Below are positions 27,646 to 38,174 of a DNA stretch of 64,000 bases, in pieces (position 1 is the first letter of the stretch; each line of letters begins with the position of its first letter). Source of the stretch: Streptomyces cellostaticus (GTDB taxonomy: Bacteria; Actinomycetota; Actinomycetes; Streptomycetales; Streptomycetaceae); contig NZ_JALLIN010000010.1 in NCBI RefSeq assembly GCF_023630175.1, positions 1 through 64,000 on the forward strand, read 5' to 3'. The notes beneath the pieces were generated by a model. The model did no database searches. It saw only the letters and a program-made list of their open reading frames with translations, and had not been told where the DNA came from. Position numbers and translations under genes: made by a program.

Positions 27646-27666
27646 TTGACTGCCTAAGGGGAGATC

Positions 27667-30087
27667 ATGGCTGCTGAGTCCACGGCGTTCACGCTCGTAC
27701 TGCCGGTGCTGCCGCTCGACGACGAGGTCGTCCTGCCCGGCATGGTGGTCCCGCTGGATATGAGCGATGCCGAGGTACGCGCAGCGGTGGAGGCGGCGCA
27801 GGCCGCCGCCCGCTCGGAGCCGGGCAAGCCCCGGGTCCTGCTGGTGCCGCGCGTCGACGGCACCTACGCCAGGACGGGCGTGCTGGGTACCGTCGAACAG
27901 GTCGGCCGGCTGGCCGACGGCGACCCGGGCGCGCTGATCCGGGGCCGCGGGCGCGTGCGCATCGGCGCCGGCACGACGGGCCCGGGCGCGGCCCTGTGGG
28001 TGGAGGGCGCGCGGATCGACGAGACCGTGCCGGAGCCCCTGCCCGGCCAGGTCGCCGACCTGGTCAAGGAGTACAAGGCCCTGGCCACCGCGTGGCTGCG
28101 CAAGCGCGGCGCCTGGCAGATCGTGGACCGGGTCCAGGCCATCGACGACGTCTCCGCGCTCGCCGACAACTCCGGGTACTCGCCCTTCCTGACCACCGAG
28201 CAGAAGGTCGAGCTGCTGGAGACCGCCGACCCGGCGGCCCGGCTGAGGCTCGCCACCCGGCAACTGCGCGACCACCTCGCCGAACAGGACGTCGCCGAGA
28301 CCATCGCCAAGGACGTCCAGGAGGGCGTCGACAAGCAGCAGCGCGAGTTCCTGCTCCGCCGCCAGCTCGAGGCCGTCCGCAAGGAGCTGCGCGAGCTGAA
28401 CGGCGAGAGCGACGGCGAGGAGTCGGACGACTACCGTGCCCGCGTCGAGACCGCCGACCTGCCGGAGAAGGTCCGCGAGGCGGCCCTGAAGGAGGTCGAC
28501 AAGCTGGAGCGGTCCAGCGACCAGTCGCCCGAGGGTTCGTGGATCAGGACCTGGCTGGACACGGTGCTGGAGATGCCGTGGAACGAGCGCACCGAGGACG
28601 CCTACGACATCCAGGGGGCCAGGGCCGTGCTCGACGCCGAGCACGCGGGCCTCGAGGACGTCAAGGAACGCATCACCGAGTACCTGGCGGTGCGCAAGCG
28701 GCGCGGTGAGCGCGGCCTCGGCGTGATCGGCGGGCGGCGCGGAGGCGCCGTGCTGGCGCTCGTGGGTCCGCCCGGCGTCGGCAAGACCAGCCTCGGCGAG
28801 TCCGTCGCGCACGCCATGGGGCGGAAGTTCGTCCGGGTCGCCCTCGGCGGCGTACGGGACGAGGCCGAGATCCGCGGTCACCGGCGCACCTACGTCGGCG
28901 CGTTGCCCGGCCGGATCGTCCGTGCCGTCAAGGAGGCCGGGTCCATGAACCCGGTGGTGCTGCTCGACGAGATAGACAAGGTGGGCTCCGACTTCCGGGG
29001 CGACCCTGCCGCGGCCCTGCTCGAGGTCCTCGACCCCGCGCAGAACCACACCTTCCGGGACCACTACCTGGAGGTCGAACTCGACCTGTCCGACGTGGTC
29101 TTCCTCGCCACCGCGAACGTCCTGGAGGCCGTCCCGGAGGCGCTCGCGGACCGTATGGAGATCGTCCGCCTCGACGGCTACACCGAGGACGAGAAGGTCG
29201 TCATCGCCCGTGACCACCTGCTCCCGCGCCAGCTCGAGCGGGCCGGCCTGGACCGGGACGAGGTCACGATCGACGAGGGCGCGCTGCGCAGGCTCGCCGG
29301 CGAGTACACCCGCGAGGCGGGTGTGCGGACCCTCGAACGGTCCCTGGCCCGGCTGCTGCGCAAGGTCGCGGCCCAGCACGAACTCGGCACACGCGAGCTG
29401 CCGTTCACCGTCCGGGACGAGGACCTGCGCGCGCTGATCGGACGCCCGCACCACGTGCCCGAGTCCGCCCAGGACCCGGCCGAGCGACGCACCGCCGTCC
29501 CCGGCGTGGCGACCGGCCTCGCGGTCACCGGTGCCGGCGGCGACGTGCTCTTCGTGGAGGCGTCCCTCGCCGACCCGGAGACCGGCGCGGCCGGGCTGAC
29601 GCTGACCGGCCAGCTCGGTGACGTGATGAAGGAGTCGGCGCAGATCGCGCTGAGCTTCCTGCGCAGCCACGGCGCCGAACTGGAGCTGCCGGTGGGCGAC
29701 CTGAAGGACCGGGGCGCGCACATCCACTTCCCGGCGGGCGCGGTCCCGAAGGACGGGCCGAGCGCGGGCATCACCATGACCACCGCCCTCGCGTCCCTGC
29801 TCTCCGGGCGGCTGGTCCGCACCGACGTGGCGATGACCGGCGAGGTCTCGCTGACCGGCCGGGTGCTGCCCGTCGGCGGGGTGAAGCAGAAACTGCTCGC
29901 CGCCCACCGCGCCGGGGTGAGCACCGTCATCATCCCCAAGCGCAACGAGCCCGACCTGGACGACGTCCCGGCCGAGGTGCTGGACCGCCTCGACGTCCAC
30001 ACCGTGACCGACGTGCGCCAGGTGCTGGAGCTGGCCCTCGCGCCCGCCTCGAACGGCGCGGAGCCGGAGGTTCCGGTGGCGGCGTGA
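27667..30087 (+). CDS. lon: ATP-dependent protease Lon (LonA type)
   Basis: 806 aa, normal LonA length. An N-terminal substrate-binding domain and coiled coil lead to the AAA+ module with Walker [10 protein letters not shown] (from residue 367), Walker [12 protein letters not shown] and sensor [10 protein letters not shown]. The C-terminal protease has the Ser-Lys dyad: Ser699 in [10 protein letters not shown] and Lys742, 43 residues later as in E. coli Lon. It degrades misfolded and regulatory proteins in the cytosol. The ATG at 27667 follows AAGGGGAGATC. HAIR element immediately upstream; strong terminator 20 bp downstream, so monocistronic. Confidence 0.96.
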   Translation: MAAESTAFTLVLPVLPLDDEVVLPGMVVPLDMSDAEVRAAVEAAQAAARSEPGKPRVLLVPRVDGTYARTGVLGTVEQVGRLADGDPGALIRGRGRVRIGAGTTGPGAALWVEGARIDETVPEPLPGQVADLVKEYKALATAWLRKRGAWQIVDRVQAIDDVSALADNSGYSPFLTTEQKVELLETADPAARLRLATRQLRDHLAEQDVAETIAKDVQEGVDKQQREFLLRRQLEAVRKELRELNGESDGEESDDYRARVETADLPEKVREAALKEVDKLERSSDQSPEGSWIRTWLDTVLEMPWNERTEDAYDIQGARAVLDAEHAGLEDVKERITEYLAVRKRRGERGLGVIGGRRGGAVLALVGPPGVGKTSLGESVAHAMGRKFVRVALGGVRDEAEIRGHRRTYVGALPGRIVRAVKEAGSMNPVVLLDEIDKVGSDFRGDPAAALLEVLDPAQNHTFRDHYLEVELDLSDVVFLATANVLEAVPEALADRMEIVRLDGYTEDEKVVIARDHLLPRQLERAGLDRDEVTIDEGALRRLAGEYTREAGVRTLERSLARLLRKVAAQHELGTRELPFTVRDEDLRALIGRPHHVPESAQDPAERRTAVPGVATGLAVTGAGGDVLFVEASLADPETGAAGLTLTGQLGDVMKESAQIALSFLRSHGAELELPVGDLKDRGAHIHFPAGAVPKDGPSAGITMTTALASLLSGRLVRTDVAMTGEVSLTGRVLPVGGVKQKLLAAHRAGVSTVIIPKRNEPDLDDVPAEVLDRLDVHTVTDVRQVLELALAPASNGAEPEVPVAA

Positions 30088-30106
30088 CGGACGCTCCCGG
30101 ATGAGG

Positions 30107-30140
30107 GAGGGCCCGGGTCCCGCACGGGACCCGGGCCCTC
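30107..30140. terminator. Terminator between lon and the SpoIIE phosphatase gene
   Basis: 15-bp perfect stem (30107-30121 with 30126-30140) and GCAC loop between convergent stop codons; serves both directions. Confidence 0.88.
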
Positions 30141-30170
30141 ACCGCTTCCGCCGGCGGGGCGGCGCCGCCC

Positions 30171-32542
30171 TCAGCCCGCGGCCAGCGACTGCTCCGCCCA
30201 CACGGTCTTGCCCACCCTGTCGTGCCGGGTGCCCCAGCGTTCGGAGAGCTGGGCGACCAGCAGCAGTCCCCGGCCCCCCTCGTCGTAGATCCGGGCGCGC
30301 CGCATGTGCGGGGTGGAGCCGCTGGCGTCGTAGACCTCGCAGATCAGGGTCGCGTCCTGGTGGATGAGGCGCAGCCGGATGGGCGGCCGGCCGTAGCGGA
30401 TGGCGTTGGTGACCAGCTCGCTGACCATCAGCTCGGTGGTGAAGGAGGCTTCCTCCAGCCGCCACGCGGCGAGCTGGTCGCTCGCGTGCCTGCGGGCCCG
30501 GGCCACCACCGTGGGGTCGCTGGTCAGCTCCCAGCAGGCCACCCGGTCGGCGTGCAGCGCGCGGGTGCGGGCGACGAGCAGGGCGACGTCGTCCTCGGGG
30601 CGGTGGCTGAGCAGTTCGGTCAGGACCCGGTCGCAGACCGCGTCCGGCGTCGGCGCGGGCCGGGCGAGGGCGTCGAACATCTGGTCCAGCGCCTCGTCGA
30701 TGTCGTGGTCCCGGGCCTCGAGCAGTCCGTCGGTGTAGAGGACGAGCATGCTGCCCTCGGGCAGCTCGGTCTCCAGGGCTTCGAAGGGCAGCCCGCCGAG
30801 GCCGAGCGGCGGGCCGGCGGGCACGTCGAGAAGGCGCACGGCTCCGTCCGGGGTGACCACGGCGGGCGGGGGATGGCCGGCCCGGGCGAGGGCGCAGTGG
30901 CGCGAGACCGGATCGTAGACCGCGTACAGACACGTGGTCCCGATGCCTCCCGCCGCCTCGGCGGCCGGGTGTCCGCGCTGCCCTCGTCGGCGGCCAGCCG
31001 CAGCACGAGGTCGTCGAGATGGGTGAGGAGCTCGTCCGCCGGGAGGTCGACGTCGGCCAGGGTGCGCACCGCCGTGCGCAGCCGGCCCATGGTGGCGGAG
31101 GCCCGCGTCCCGTGCCCGACGACGTCCCCGACGACCAGGGCGACCCGCGCCCCGGACAGCGGGATCACGTCGAACCAGTCACCGCCCACTCCGGCCCGGG
31201 TGGCCGCCGGCAGGTACCGGCCGGCGATGTCCAGCGCCGCCTGGTCGGGAAGGGGGTGCGGCAGCGTGCCGCGCTGCACGGCCAGGGTGGTGCCGTGGGT
31301 CCGGGAGTAGCGCCGCTCGTTGTGCAGGCCGGTGGCCGCCCGGGCGGTCAGTTCCTCGGCCAGCCGCAGGTCCTCCGGGCCGAACGGCTCGGTGCGCCGG
31401 TCCCGGGTGAACAGGGCGACGCCGAGGGCGGCTCCCTCGGCGAGCAGCGGCACCACGATCAGCGAGTGCGTGCCGGACGCGCTCAGCCACGCGGCACCGG
31501 GGTCCACTTCCACCCACCCCGAGATCACCGGGTCCGAGGCGTCGTGCAGGACGGACCGGCCGCTGGCCAGGGACCGGGCGGGCGGCGTCCCCGGCTCGTA
31601 GGCCACCGTCCCGCCCACCCCGGGCCCGGCCGGGGGGCCGCCGTTGTCGGACTCGGCCCGCACCGCGGCGCGGCGCAGGACGACCGGGTGGGTGCCGCCG
31701 GCGGAGGCGTCCTCCGGGCCGCCGGGGGCGCGCGGGGAGTCGAAGAGGTCCACCGCCATGAAGTCCGCGAGCCGGGGCACCGCGGCGTCGGCCAGTTCCC
31801 GCGCGGTGCGCTCCAGGCCCGGGGCGATGGGATCGTGCGCGGCGTTCCGGTCCGGGGCGCGCTCCCGGGCCGCGGGGCCCGGGGAGTGCCGGTGGGTGGC
31901 GAGACAGACCGCGCGCACCGTGCCGGTCCCGTCCTTGAGCGGGGTGAGGACGGTGGGCCGGTCGAGGTCGGGGCCGAGCACGGCCCGCATCTCGTGCGGC
32001 TCCCCGGTCTCCAGCACCTGGCGCATGGTCCGCTCGGCCTCGTCCCGCTCCGGCCCGGGCGCGATGTGCGTCAGCCGCAGCCCGCGCATCGCGTCCTCGG
32101 GCAGGGACAGCGCCCGCTCCAGCCGGCGGTTGGCACGCATCAGCCGCAGTTCGGTGTCGAAGATCGCCAGCGGGAAGGGGGACTGGATGAAGGTCCACTC
32201 CTCCAGCGGCTCACCGCGCGGCTGCGGCCGGTCCGCCACGGCGGTGACCACGAGCCAGTCGGCCTCACCGGCCCGCGGGGTGCGGCGGTGGGCGAGCAGC
32301 CCCTGCTCCAGTCGCCGGCCGTCACGGTGCCGCAGCGCCACCGTGCCGTGCCAGCGGTCCTGCCCGGCCGGGGGGTGCCGGACGGCCGTGCCGTCTGCGG
32401 CGGCGAGCAGCGCGGCGGCCGGACGCCCGACGACCGCCGCGGCCTCGTAACCGAGGAGCCTGCGGGCGCCTTCGCTCCAGCCGGTGAGGATGCCCTGCTC
32501 ATCGATGGTGGCCGTGGCCGTGTACGTCGACTGTCGCTCCAT
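30171..32542 (-). pseudogene. PAS/GAF/SpoIIE phosphatase with HATPase domain, one-base frameshift
   Basis: Read across one frameshift this is a ~790-aa Streptomyces regulatory phosphatase: PAS (GILTGWSEGARRLLGYEAAAVVG), a second PAS (FPLAIFDTELRLMRANRRLERAL), GAF, PP2C-type SpoIIE domain (AGVGGDWFDVIPL, VVGDVVGHG, then VLYTDGLLEARD) and a SpoIIAB-like ATPase (ELMVSELVTNAIRYG, EGGRGLLLVAQLSERWG). The N-terminal frame fails after DEGSADT; the continuation (GIGTTCLYAVYDPVSRH) is in another frame. One extra G in the GGG at 30967-30969 restores EGSADTPAAEAAGGIG exactly. Both halves otherwise look undamaged, so a sequencing error or very recent mutation is likely. Such proteins normally act on anti-sigma-factor antagonists. 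Confidence 0.85.
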
Positions 32543-32621
32543 CGCCGCTCATCCCGCCGTTGTCCGCAGGCTCTCCCTGACCAGCATGATCCCGGGCGGC
32601 GCGGAGCACCAACGCAGCGGG

Positions 32622-32649
32622 ACGGCGGCCGCCCGACGACGGCCGCCGT
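32622..32649 (-). terminator. Hairpin after the muramidase gene
   Basis: 10-bp perfect stem (ACGGCGGCCG and its complement) with an 8-nt loop, 20 bp past the muramidase stop codon on the minus strand. Confidence 0.6.
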
Positions 32650-32669
32650 GCCGGAACACGGGGCGGGGA

Positions 32670-33494
32670 TCAGCCGTTGGCCAGTGCCTGCACCCGGTCC
32701 AGCGCGCCGTTGAACCTGTCGTGGTCGCCGACGGTCGGGCCGGACGAGGTGTACTGCCACATCGTGTAGTACGACCATCCCGCCGGCAGTGTCCCCACGG
32801 TCGAGGCGTAGCGGGCGATCCACAGCGGGTTCCTGGTGGCGAAGCCGCCGTAGTCGCCGGTGCAGTCGCTCCACCAGCTCGTCGCCGTGTAGATCACCGC
32901 GTCCCGGCCGGTGCGCGCCCTGTAGGTGTTCAGGAAGTCGGAGATCCAGCTGACCATCCCGCCGGCCGTCTTGCCGTAGCAGGCGGCGCCGTAGGGGTTC
33001 CACTCGATGTCGAGCACTCCGGGCAGGGTCTTGCCGTCCCGCGACCAGCCGCCGCCGTGGTCCACGAAGTAGTTGGCCTGGGTGGCGCCGTTCGTGGTGT
33101 CCGGGGTGGCGAAGTGGTACGCGCCGCGGATCATGCCGACGTTGTACGAGCCGTTGTACTGCTGGGCGAAGTACGGGTTCGTGTAGTACGTGCCCTCCGT
33201 GGCCTTGGTGTAGGCCCAGCGGACGCCGGTGTTCCAGAGGGTGGACCAGGCGACGTTGCCCTGGTGGCCGGAGACGTCCACCCCCTCGGTGGGGGTGGCG
33301 TCACCGGTGCTGGGGGTGCCTGACCGCCCGTCGTGGGCGGCCACCCCCATGCCCATGGACGCCGAGCCGCGGCCGGGGGCGGCCGCCGCCCGGGCGGAGG
33401 TGAGCGGAAGGGCGAGGCCGAGCGCCGTGAGCAGGGCCGTGACGAGGACGGCGAGCGGGCGTGGACGGAGGGAGACGGGTCTGTGCGCGGGCAT
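32670..33494 (-). CDS. Secreted GH25 muramidase (lysozyme M1 / cellosyl type)
   Basis: 274 aa. The N-terminal Sec signal is RPRPLAVLVTALLTALGLALP, with cleavage likely after SARAAA. The GH25 domain has Asp73 in GVDVSGHQ and the Asp162-Ile-Glu164 catalytic pair in GVLDIEWNPYG, plus WIARYAS and YYTMWQYTSSG typical of the family. It hydrolyses the beta-1,4 bond between MurNAc and GlcNAc in peptidoglycan, outside the cell. It has no extra wall-binding domain. The ATG at 33494 is preceded by GGAGGCACGTC. It is divergent from the MarR gene and may be controlled by it. Confidence 0.93.
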   Translation of the reverse strand: MPAHRPVSLRPRPLAVLVTALLTALGLALPLTSARAAAAPGRGSASMGMGVAAHDGRSGTPSTGDATPTEGVDVSGHQGNVAWSTLWNTGVRWAYTKATEGTYYTNPYFAQQYNGSYNVGMIRGAYHFATPDTTNGATQANYFVDHGGGWSRDGKTLPGVLDIEWNPYGAACYGKTAGGMVSWISDFLNTYRARTGRDAVIYTATSWWSDCTGDYGGFATRNPLWIARYASTVGTLPAGWSYYTMWQYTSSGPTVGDHDRFNGALDRVQALANG

Positions 33495-33583
33495 GACGTG
33501 CCTCCGGGGAGAGGAGTGGGGGGATCGTGGGGTGACCGCTGAACCACTGGTGTGGGCATGTCAGTGCTTGCCTGCCACTGAAG

Positions 33584-33595
33584 CTACGCACGTAG
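33584..33595. promoter_or_regulatory. Short inverted repeat between muramidase and MarR genes
   Basis: CTACG-CA-CGTAG, a perfect 5-bp inverted repeat with a 2-bp spacer, lies in the 228-bp divergent region. It could be a MarR operator, but short palindromes arise by chance; low confidence. Confidence 0.25.
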
Positions 33596-33722
33596 ATGAC
33601 ACCGTGGGAAGGGGGGCCGGATGCTGCCGTTGGTCTAAGCCTGCGAAATACTTGAAGAGCTGCGGCTATGACGGCGGTTGGCGAAAACTTTCAGGACGGC
33701 GAAACCGATCAGGGGTGCTGAC

Positions 33723-34214
33723 GTGCACGAGGACGCAAACGGCGACGTACGCGGTGTCACCGGGCAGGTGACGCCCAGTGGTGCAGACCAGGAGTTCCTG
33801 GCACTGGAACGCGAGTTGACCGTGCTCCTCAGGCGGGCGCGGGCCAACCAGGGCGAGATGGCCCGCGAGGTCCACCCCGACCTGGAGTCCTCCGCGTACG
33901 GTCTGCTCATCCGCCTCGACGAGCTCGGCGGCCAGCGCGCCACCGAGCTCGCCGCCTACATCGGCGTGGGGAAGGCCACCATGTCCCGCCAGCTCCGGGC
34001 CCTGGAGGAACTCGGGCTGATCGCCCGCGAGCCCGACCCGGCCGACGGCCGCGCCTGGCTGGTCACCCTGACCGACGAGGGCCGCGGCCGCGTCGGCACG
34101 GTCCGCGAGGCCCGCCGCGCCCGCTACGTCAGCCAGCTCGCCCACTGGGACCGCCGCGAGGTGTCGGAACTGGCCAGACTTCTGCATGAGTTGAACGGCG
34201 TCATGGAGCGCTGA
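33723..34214 (+). CDS. MarR family transcriptional regulator
   Basis: 163 aa from the GTG at 33723, which has AGGGG 8 bp upstream (a TTG at 33678 would add 15 residues and lacks a ribosome site). The winged helix is clear: RATELAAYIGVGKATMSRQLRALEELGLI is the helix-turn-helix, and PDPADGRAWLVTLTDEG the wing with the conserved Asp-Gly-Arg. Helices at both ends form the dimer. No conserved redox Cys is seen, so it is probably not an OhrR-type peroxide sensor. It is divergent from the secreted muramidase. Confidence 0.9.
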   Translation: MHEDANGDVRGVTGQVTPSGADQEFLALERELTVLLRRARANQGEMAREVHPDLESSAYGLLIRLDELGGQRATELAAYIGVGKATMSRQLRALEELGLIAREPDPADGRAWLVTLTDEGRGRVGTVREARRARYVSQLAHWDRREVSELARLLHELNGVMER

Positions 34215-34277
34215 GGGCAGAGCACCGGGCGCGGAACGCCGGCCGTGGGTGCCGGGCGCGGGCGCCGCGCCCCGTGC

Positions 34278-35066
34278 TCACAGCTCGGCGTACACCACCG
34301 TCGCGTCGTCGTGCGTCTTGCCGCGGCCCAGGTACGCCCGCTCCTCCCGGTCCGAGGCCTCCAGGGCGCGCACCCGGTCCACCAGCGAGCGGGCGCCCTC
34401 CTGCGCGACGAGGGTGAACAGATCGGCCCAGTCGCCCTCCCCGAAGCGCTCCGTCCAGCGGGTCGCGCCGTCCGACAGCGCCGCCAGCGCCCGGACCCGG
34501 TCCCGCGGGAGGGTGCCGGCGACCGCGCGGCCCGCGACGGAGGGGTCGGCTGCGGCCGTGAAGAAGCCGCCCTCCCGGTTGCGCAGGTCGGCGTCGACCA
34601 GCGCGTCGCTGGCCAGGGCGGAGCGGGGCAGCCGGGCCAGCCGGTCGTCCAGCACCGCGGTGACCGTGCCGTCGGGGGCCTGCAGGAGCAGGGCGGCGTC
34701 GGACAGCACCAGGTACTCCACCAGGTCGGCGGACCAGCGGGCCAGCGCCACGGTTGCCTGCGGCGTGCGCGGGTGAGAAAGGTCACAACCGTCCGCGTGG
34801 GCCCCGGCCGTCCGGGCGATACCCCGCGACAGGACCTCCCGCAGCGTCAGATCTCGGCCGGAAACGGCCAGCTCGGTCAGCGCCCCGCCGAGCCGTGACG
34901 TGAACCAGGGGACGGAGTGCCCGCAGCCCGTGCCGCCGCGTGGCGGCGTCACTCCGTCCAGCAAGATCACACAACCACCCTGACCGGAGGCCGGGAGTCC
35001 GACGCCCGCGAAGTCCTCGTTGGGGCGGTTCGCGTCGCCGGGCTCCGAAACGAGATCAGTTCGCAT
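34278..35066 (-). CDS. Protein phosphatase 2C-like protein
   Basis: 262 aa. It begins MRTDLVSEPGDANRPNEDF, matching the first PP2C metal motif, with CVILLDGVTPP as the second (DG), LSDAALLLQ, LAALSDGATRW and THDDATVVYAEL (the DD metal motif) at the end. Serine/threonine phosphatase activity with two Mg/Mn ions is expected; the usual GHVGDSR-like motif is diverged, so activity is not certain. The ATG at 35066 is the only start consistent with the family. It is divergent from the conservon operon. Confidence 0.82.
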   Translation of the reverse strand: MRTDLVSEPGDANRPNEDFAGVGLPASGQGGCVILLDGVTPPRGGTGCGHSVPWFTSRLGGALTELAVSGRDLTLREVLSRGIARTAGAHADGCDLSHPRTPQATVALARWSADLVEYLVLSDAALLLQAPDGTVTAVLDDRLARLPRSALASDALVDADLRNREGGFFTAAADPSVAGRAVAGTLPRDRVRALAALSDGATRWTERFGEGDWADLFTLVAQEGARSLVDRVRALEASDREERAYLGRGKTHDDATVVYAEL

Positions 35067-35438
35067 CCGGCCAGTCTGCACCAGCCCTTCACAGCCTCCG
35101 CCAAAGGCTGCCAACCATCGCCGAATTGGCACCCCCTCGCAGGTCAGGTGCCTGCTTTGGGGGTAAATGACGCACTCCGGAAAGGCGTGGTGGCGAATAC
35201 TGCCAAAGCCTGCCGCGCGCGTCCAACCGGCCCGCCGCACCCACGCGGCGCACACGCCGCTGGAACTTGCCCGCCAACTCCCCTCCGATGTTCACTCCTT
35301 CGAGTGGCGGGTCAGGTGATGCGCGACCACTGCCCACCGGCGCTGGGAGGGTCGGGAACCGTATGAACCGGGTGTACGCACCACTTGGCCCCGAGACAAC
35401 GGGGCGCCACCCGGGCCCTTGAGCAGACGAGTTCAGGA
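35067..35438. other. Divergent intergenic region (PP2C / conservon)
   Basis: 372 bp with no credible coding sequence. It must contain the promoters of the PP2C gene and the conservon. A/T-richer stretches lie near 35100-35220; I see no operator or hairpin I would defend. Confidence 0.55.
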
Positions 35439-38174
35439 ATGCGAGCACCGGTGCAGAAGAAGTGGCCTCGGCGCACAGGCAGGCAGACGACCCCCGAAGA
35501 GGGCGTCGAACAGACCCCCGTGGGCACCGGCCGCCCCCGTCACGTGCGGAACCGGCTGATCGTGGCCGTCGCCGTGGTGGCCGCCGCCATCGCCGGAGCG
35601 GGAGCACCCTCGCTGCTCGCCGCCTCCCAGGACGTCAGTGAATCCCAGGACCTGGTCACCCTGTCCGCCCGTACCCAGGACGCCCTCGCACTCGCCCACT
35701 CGCTGGCCGACGAGCGCGACGAGGTCACCGCCTACATAGCGGCGGGCCGTCCCAAGTCCAAGGCGCCCACCGAGCAGCGCAGCGCCCGCGTCGACCGCCA
35801 GGCCGAGGACCTGCGCGCCGACCCGGACACCCCGGCCGCCCTGCGCACCGCCCTCGACCGGATCGCCGTCGACCGGCACGCCGCGCTCACCGGCAAGTCC
35901 GACGCGCTCAAGACCCACCAGGCGTACTCGGGGACCATCACGGAACTGCACCGGCTCGCCGGTGAACTGGCCGAGCGGATGCCGCCGCGGGCCGGCTCCG
36001 GCGGCCACGCGCTCGCCGAACTGGACAGCGCCGTCCAGCAGTCCGCCGCCACCCGGGGCCTGCTGCTGGCCGCACTCGGCATCCCGTCCACCCCCCGGAC
36101 GGTCGTCGACCCCGCCACCGGCCTGCCCACCACGACCAGTGAGCCCACCGAGGACGGCCGCAAGCAGCGCGACGCGCTCACCGCCGCCGCCCAGCGGGCC
36201 CGGCTGCGGGCCGACGCGGCCCTCGCCGACTTCCGGGAGACCGCCCCCAAGGCGTCCGTCGCCGCCTACGACTCCACGGTCACCGGTCCCGAGGTCAACT
36301 CCGCCGACAAGTACCTCGCCGCCCTGACCGACCAGCCCACCCTCACCGGCAGCGACCCCGCCACCAGCTCCCGCAAGCTGGACGCGGCCCTGTCCGCCCG
36401 GGTGGACCTGATGCGGGGCGCCGAGTCGGCCCTGTACGACCACCGCACCAAGGACCTCGAGCAGCTCCGGGACGACGACGTCACCGCGCTGGAGATCCGC
36501 ATCGCCGTCCTCGGTGCCCTGATCCTGCTCACCGTCGGCATCGCCACCGCGATGGCCCGCACCCTCACCCGCCCGCTGTCGGTGCTGCGCCGCGGCTCGG
36601 CGCGGCTGGCCGAGGCGGAGGACCCGGCCGGCCAGGAGCCGGTCGCCTTCACCGGCCGCAACGACGAGTTCGCCCAGGTCGTCCGTTCCGTCAACGCCCT
36701 GCAGGCGCGGGCGGCCGCCCTGCAGGAGCGGGTGGCCACGCTGGAGACCGACCGCAAGCACCTGGTCGGTCAGCGGCAGAAGATGGCCGACGCCCGCGAG
36801 GAACTGCGCGCCGAACTCGACACGTCCGCCGCCCAGCTCGACCGGCTGCGCACCAGCATCGGCGGCACCTTCGTCAGCCTCGCCCTGCGTACCCTCGGCC
36901 TGGTCGAGCGGCAGCTCGCCGTGATCGAGGGACTGGAGGAACGCGAACAGGACCCCGAGCGGCTCGCCACCCTCTTCAAGCTCGACCACTTCGCCACGGT
37001 CATGCGCCGGCACAGCGAGAACCTGCTGGTCCTCGCCGGTACCGAGCACGTCCAGCAGTCCCACGGACCGGTCCCGCTGGTCGACGTGGTCCGCGCGGCG
37101 GTCAGCGAGATCGAACGCTACGAGCGCGTCCGCATCGCCGCCCTGCCCCCGCACGCCCACGTCGTCGGCTTCGTCGCCGACGACCTCTCCCACCTGCTCG
37201 CCGAGCTGATGGAGAACGCCGCCTCGTTCTCCCCGCCGGACCTGCCCGTCGAGGTCTCCGGCTGGCTGCTGGAGTCCGGCGAGGTGATGCTGTCCGTCCA
37301 GGACGAGGGCATCGGCATGACCACCGAACGCCTGGACCGCCTCAACTCCCGCCTCGCCGAGTTCGACCCCGAGTCGGCGTACGACCAGGAGGGCGACGAC
37401 GGCCTCGGTCTCGGCCTGTACGTCGTGGCCCGGCTCGCCCACCGCCACGGCATCCGCGTGCAGCTGCGCGAGCAGAAGCAGGGCGGGGTGGCGGCGGTCG
37501 TCGTCGTGCCTCGGACCCTGCTCGCCGAGGCGCCCGCGGCGGCGGTCCCGCACCCGGCCACCGCCGCGGACACCCAGAGCTTCTCCCTCCCCGGCGCCAA
37601 CGCCGAGGTCAACTCCAACGTCCTGCGCACCCGCACCACGGACGCCGACCCCCTGGTCGCCCTCGCCGAGCAGACGGCCCGCGAGGCCGGGGAGGAGGCC
37701 GCTCCGGCGGCGGACTCCGAGGTCCACGCGCGCGCGGAGGCGGCGGAGCCGACCGCCGAGGAGGCCGTGACCCGGCCGAAGGAGCCCGCGGAGACCTTCG
37801 CCGAGACGACGATGGAGCTGCTGCTCCCGGAGGTCGCCTCGCCGCCGGCGGCCGCCGACCGCGAGGCCCCCGCACCGGTGCCACCCGCGCCCGGCGACGA
37901 GAGCCGTACGGACGGCGCGGGTGGAGACGAACCGGCCGACGCCGAAGACGAGGCGCTCACCAGCAAGGGCCTCCCCAAGCGCACACCCAGGATCACCGCT
38001 CCCGCCGCCGCCCAGCCCCGCCGGCGCGGAACGTCCGTCGACGCCGACGCCCTCCGCCGCAGGCTCGGCGGCTTCCGTCAGGGGGCGCAGGCCGGCTACC
38101 GGGACGTAGAGGCGGAGATCTCAGAGCGTTCCGAAGACACCACGGGGGGCACCGTCGAGGAGGCAAGCAGTTGA
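35439..38174 (+). CDS. cvnA: Conservon sensor kinase-like protein with nitrate/nitrite-sensing domain (CvnA)
   Basis: About 911 aa. TM1 is near residues 40-60, then a ~290-residue extracytoplasmic all-helical NIT-type sensor, TM2 (IRIAVLGALILLTVGIATA) near 350-372, HAMP, a helical dimerisation region and an HATPase_c domain with LLAELMENAASFSPPD (N-box) and GDDGLGLGLYVVARLA (G2). The last 220 residues are Pro/Glu/Ala-rich and disordered. It lacks a standard H-box His, as is common for CvnA. First gene of the four-gene cvn operon; its TGA overlaps the cvnB TTG. The start is uncertain (GTG at 35451 is an alternative). Confidence 0.9.
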   Translation: MRAPVQKKWPRRTGRQTTPEEGVEQTPVGTGRPRHVRNRLIVAVAVVAAAIAGAGAPSLLAASQDVSESQDLVTLSARTQDALALAHSLADERDEVTAYIAAGRPKSKAPTEQRSARVDRQAEDLRADPDTPAALRTALDRIAVDRHAALTGKSDALKTHQAYSGTITELHRLAGELAERMPPRAGSGGHALAELDSAVQQSAATRGLLLAALGIPSTPRTVVDPATGLPTTTSEPTEDGRKQRDALTAAAQRARLRADAALADFRETAPKASVAAYDSTVTGPEVNSADKYLAALTDQPTLTGSDPATSSRKLDAALSARVDLMRGAESALYDHRTKDLEQLRDDDVTALEIRIAVLGALILLTVGIATAMARTLTRPLSVLRRGSARLAEAEDPAGQEPVAFTGRNDEFAQVVRSVNALQARAAALQERVATLETDRKHLVGQRQKMADAREELRAELDTSAAQLDRLRTSIGGTFVSLALRTLGLVERQLAVIEGLEEREQDPERLATLFKLDHFATVMRRHSENLLVLAGTEHVQQSHGPVPLVDVVRAAVSEIERYERVRIAALPPHAHVVGFVADDLSHLLAELMENAASFSPPDLPVEVSGWLLESGEVMLSVQDEGIGMTTERLDRLNSRLAEFDPESAYDQEGDDGLGLGLYVVARLAHRHGIRVQLREQKQGGVAAVVVVPRTLLAEAPAAAVPHPATAADTQSFSLPGANAEVNSNVLRTRTTDADPLVALAEQTAREAGEEAAPAADSEVHARAEAAEPTAEEAVTRPKEPAETFAETTMELLLPEVASPPAAADREAPAPVPPAPGDESRTDGAGGDEPADAEDEALTSKGLPKRTPRITAPAAAQPRRRGTSVDADALRRRLGGFRQGAQAGYRDVEAEISERSEDTTGGTVEEASS

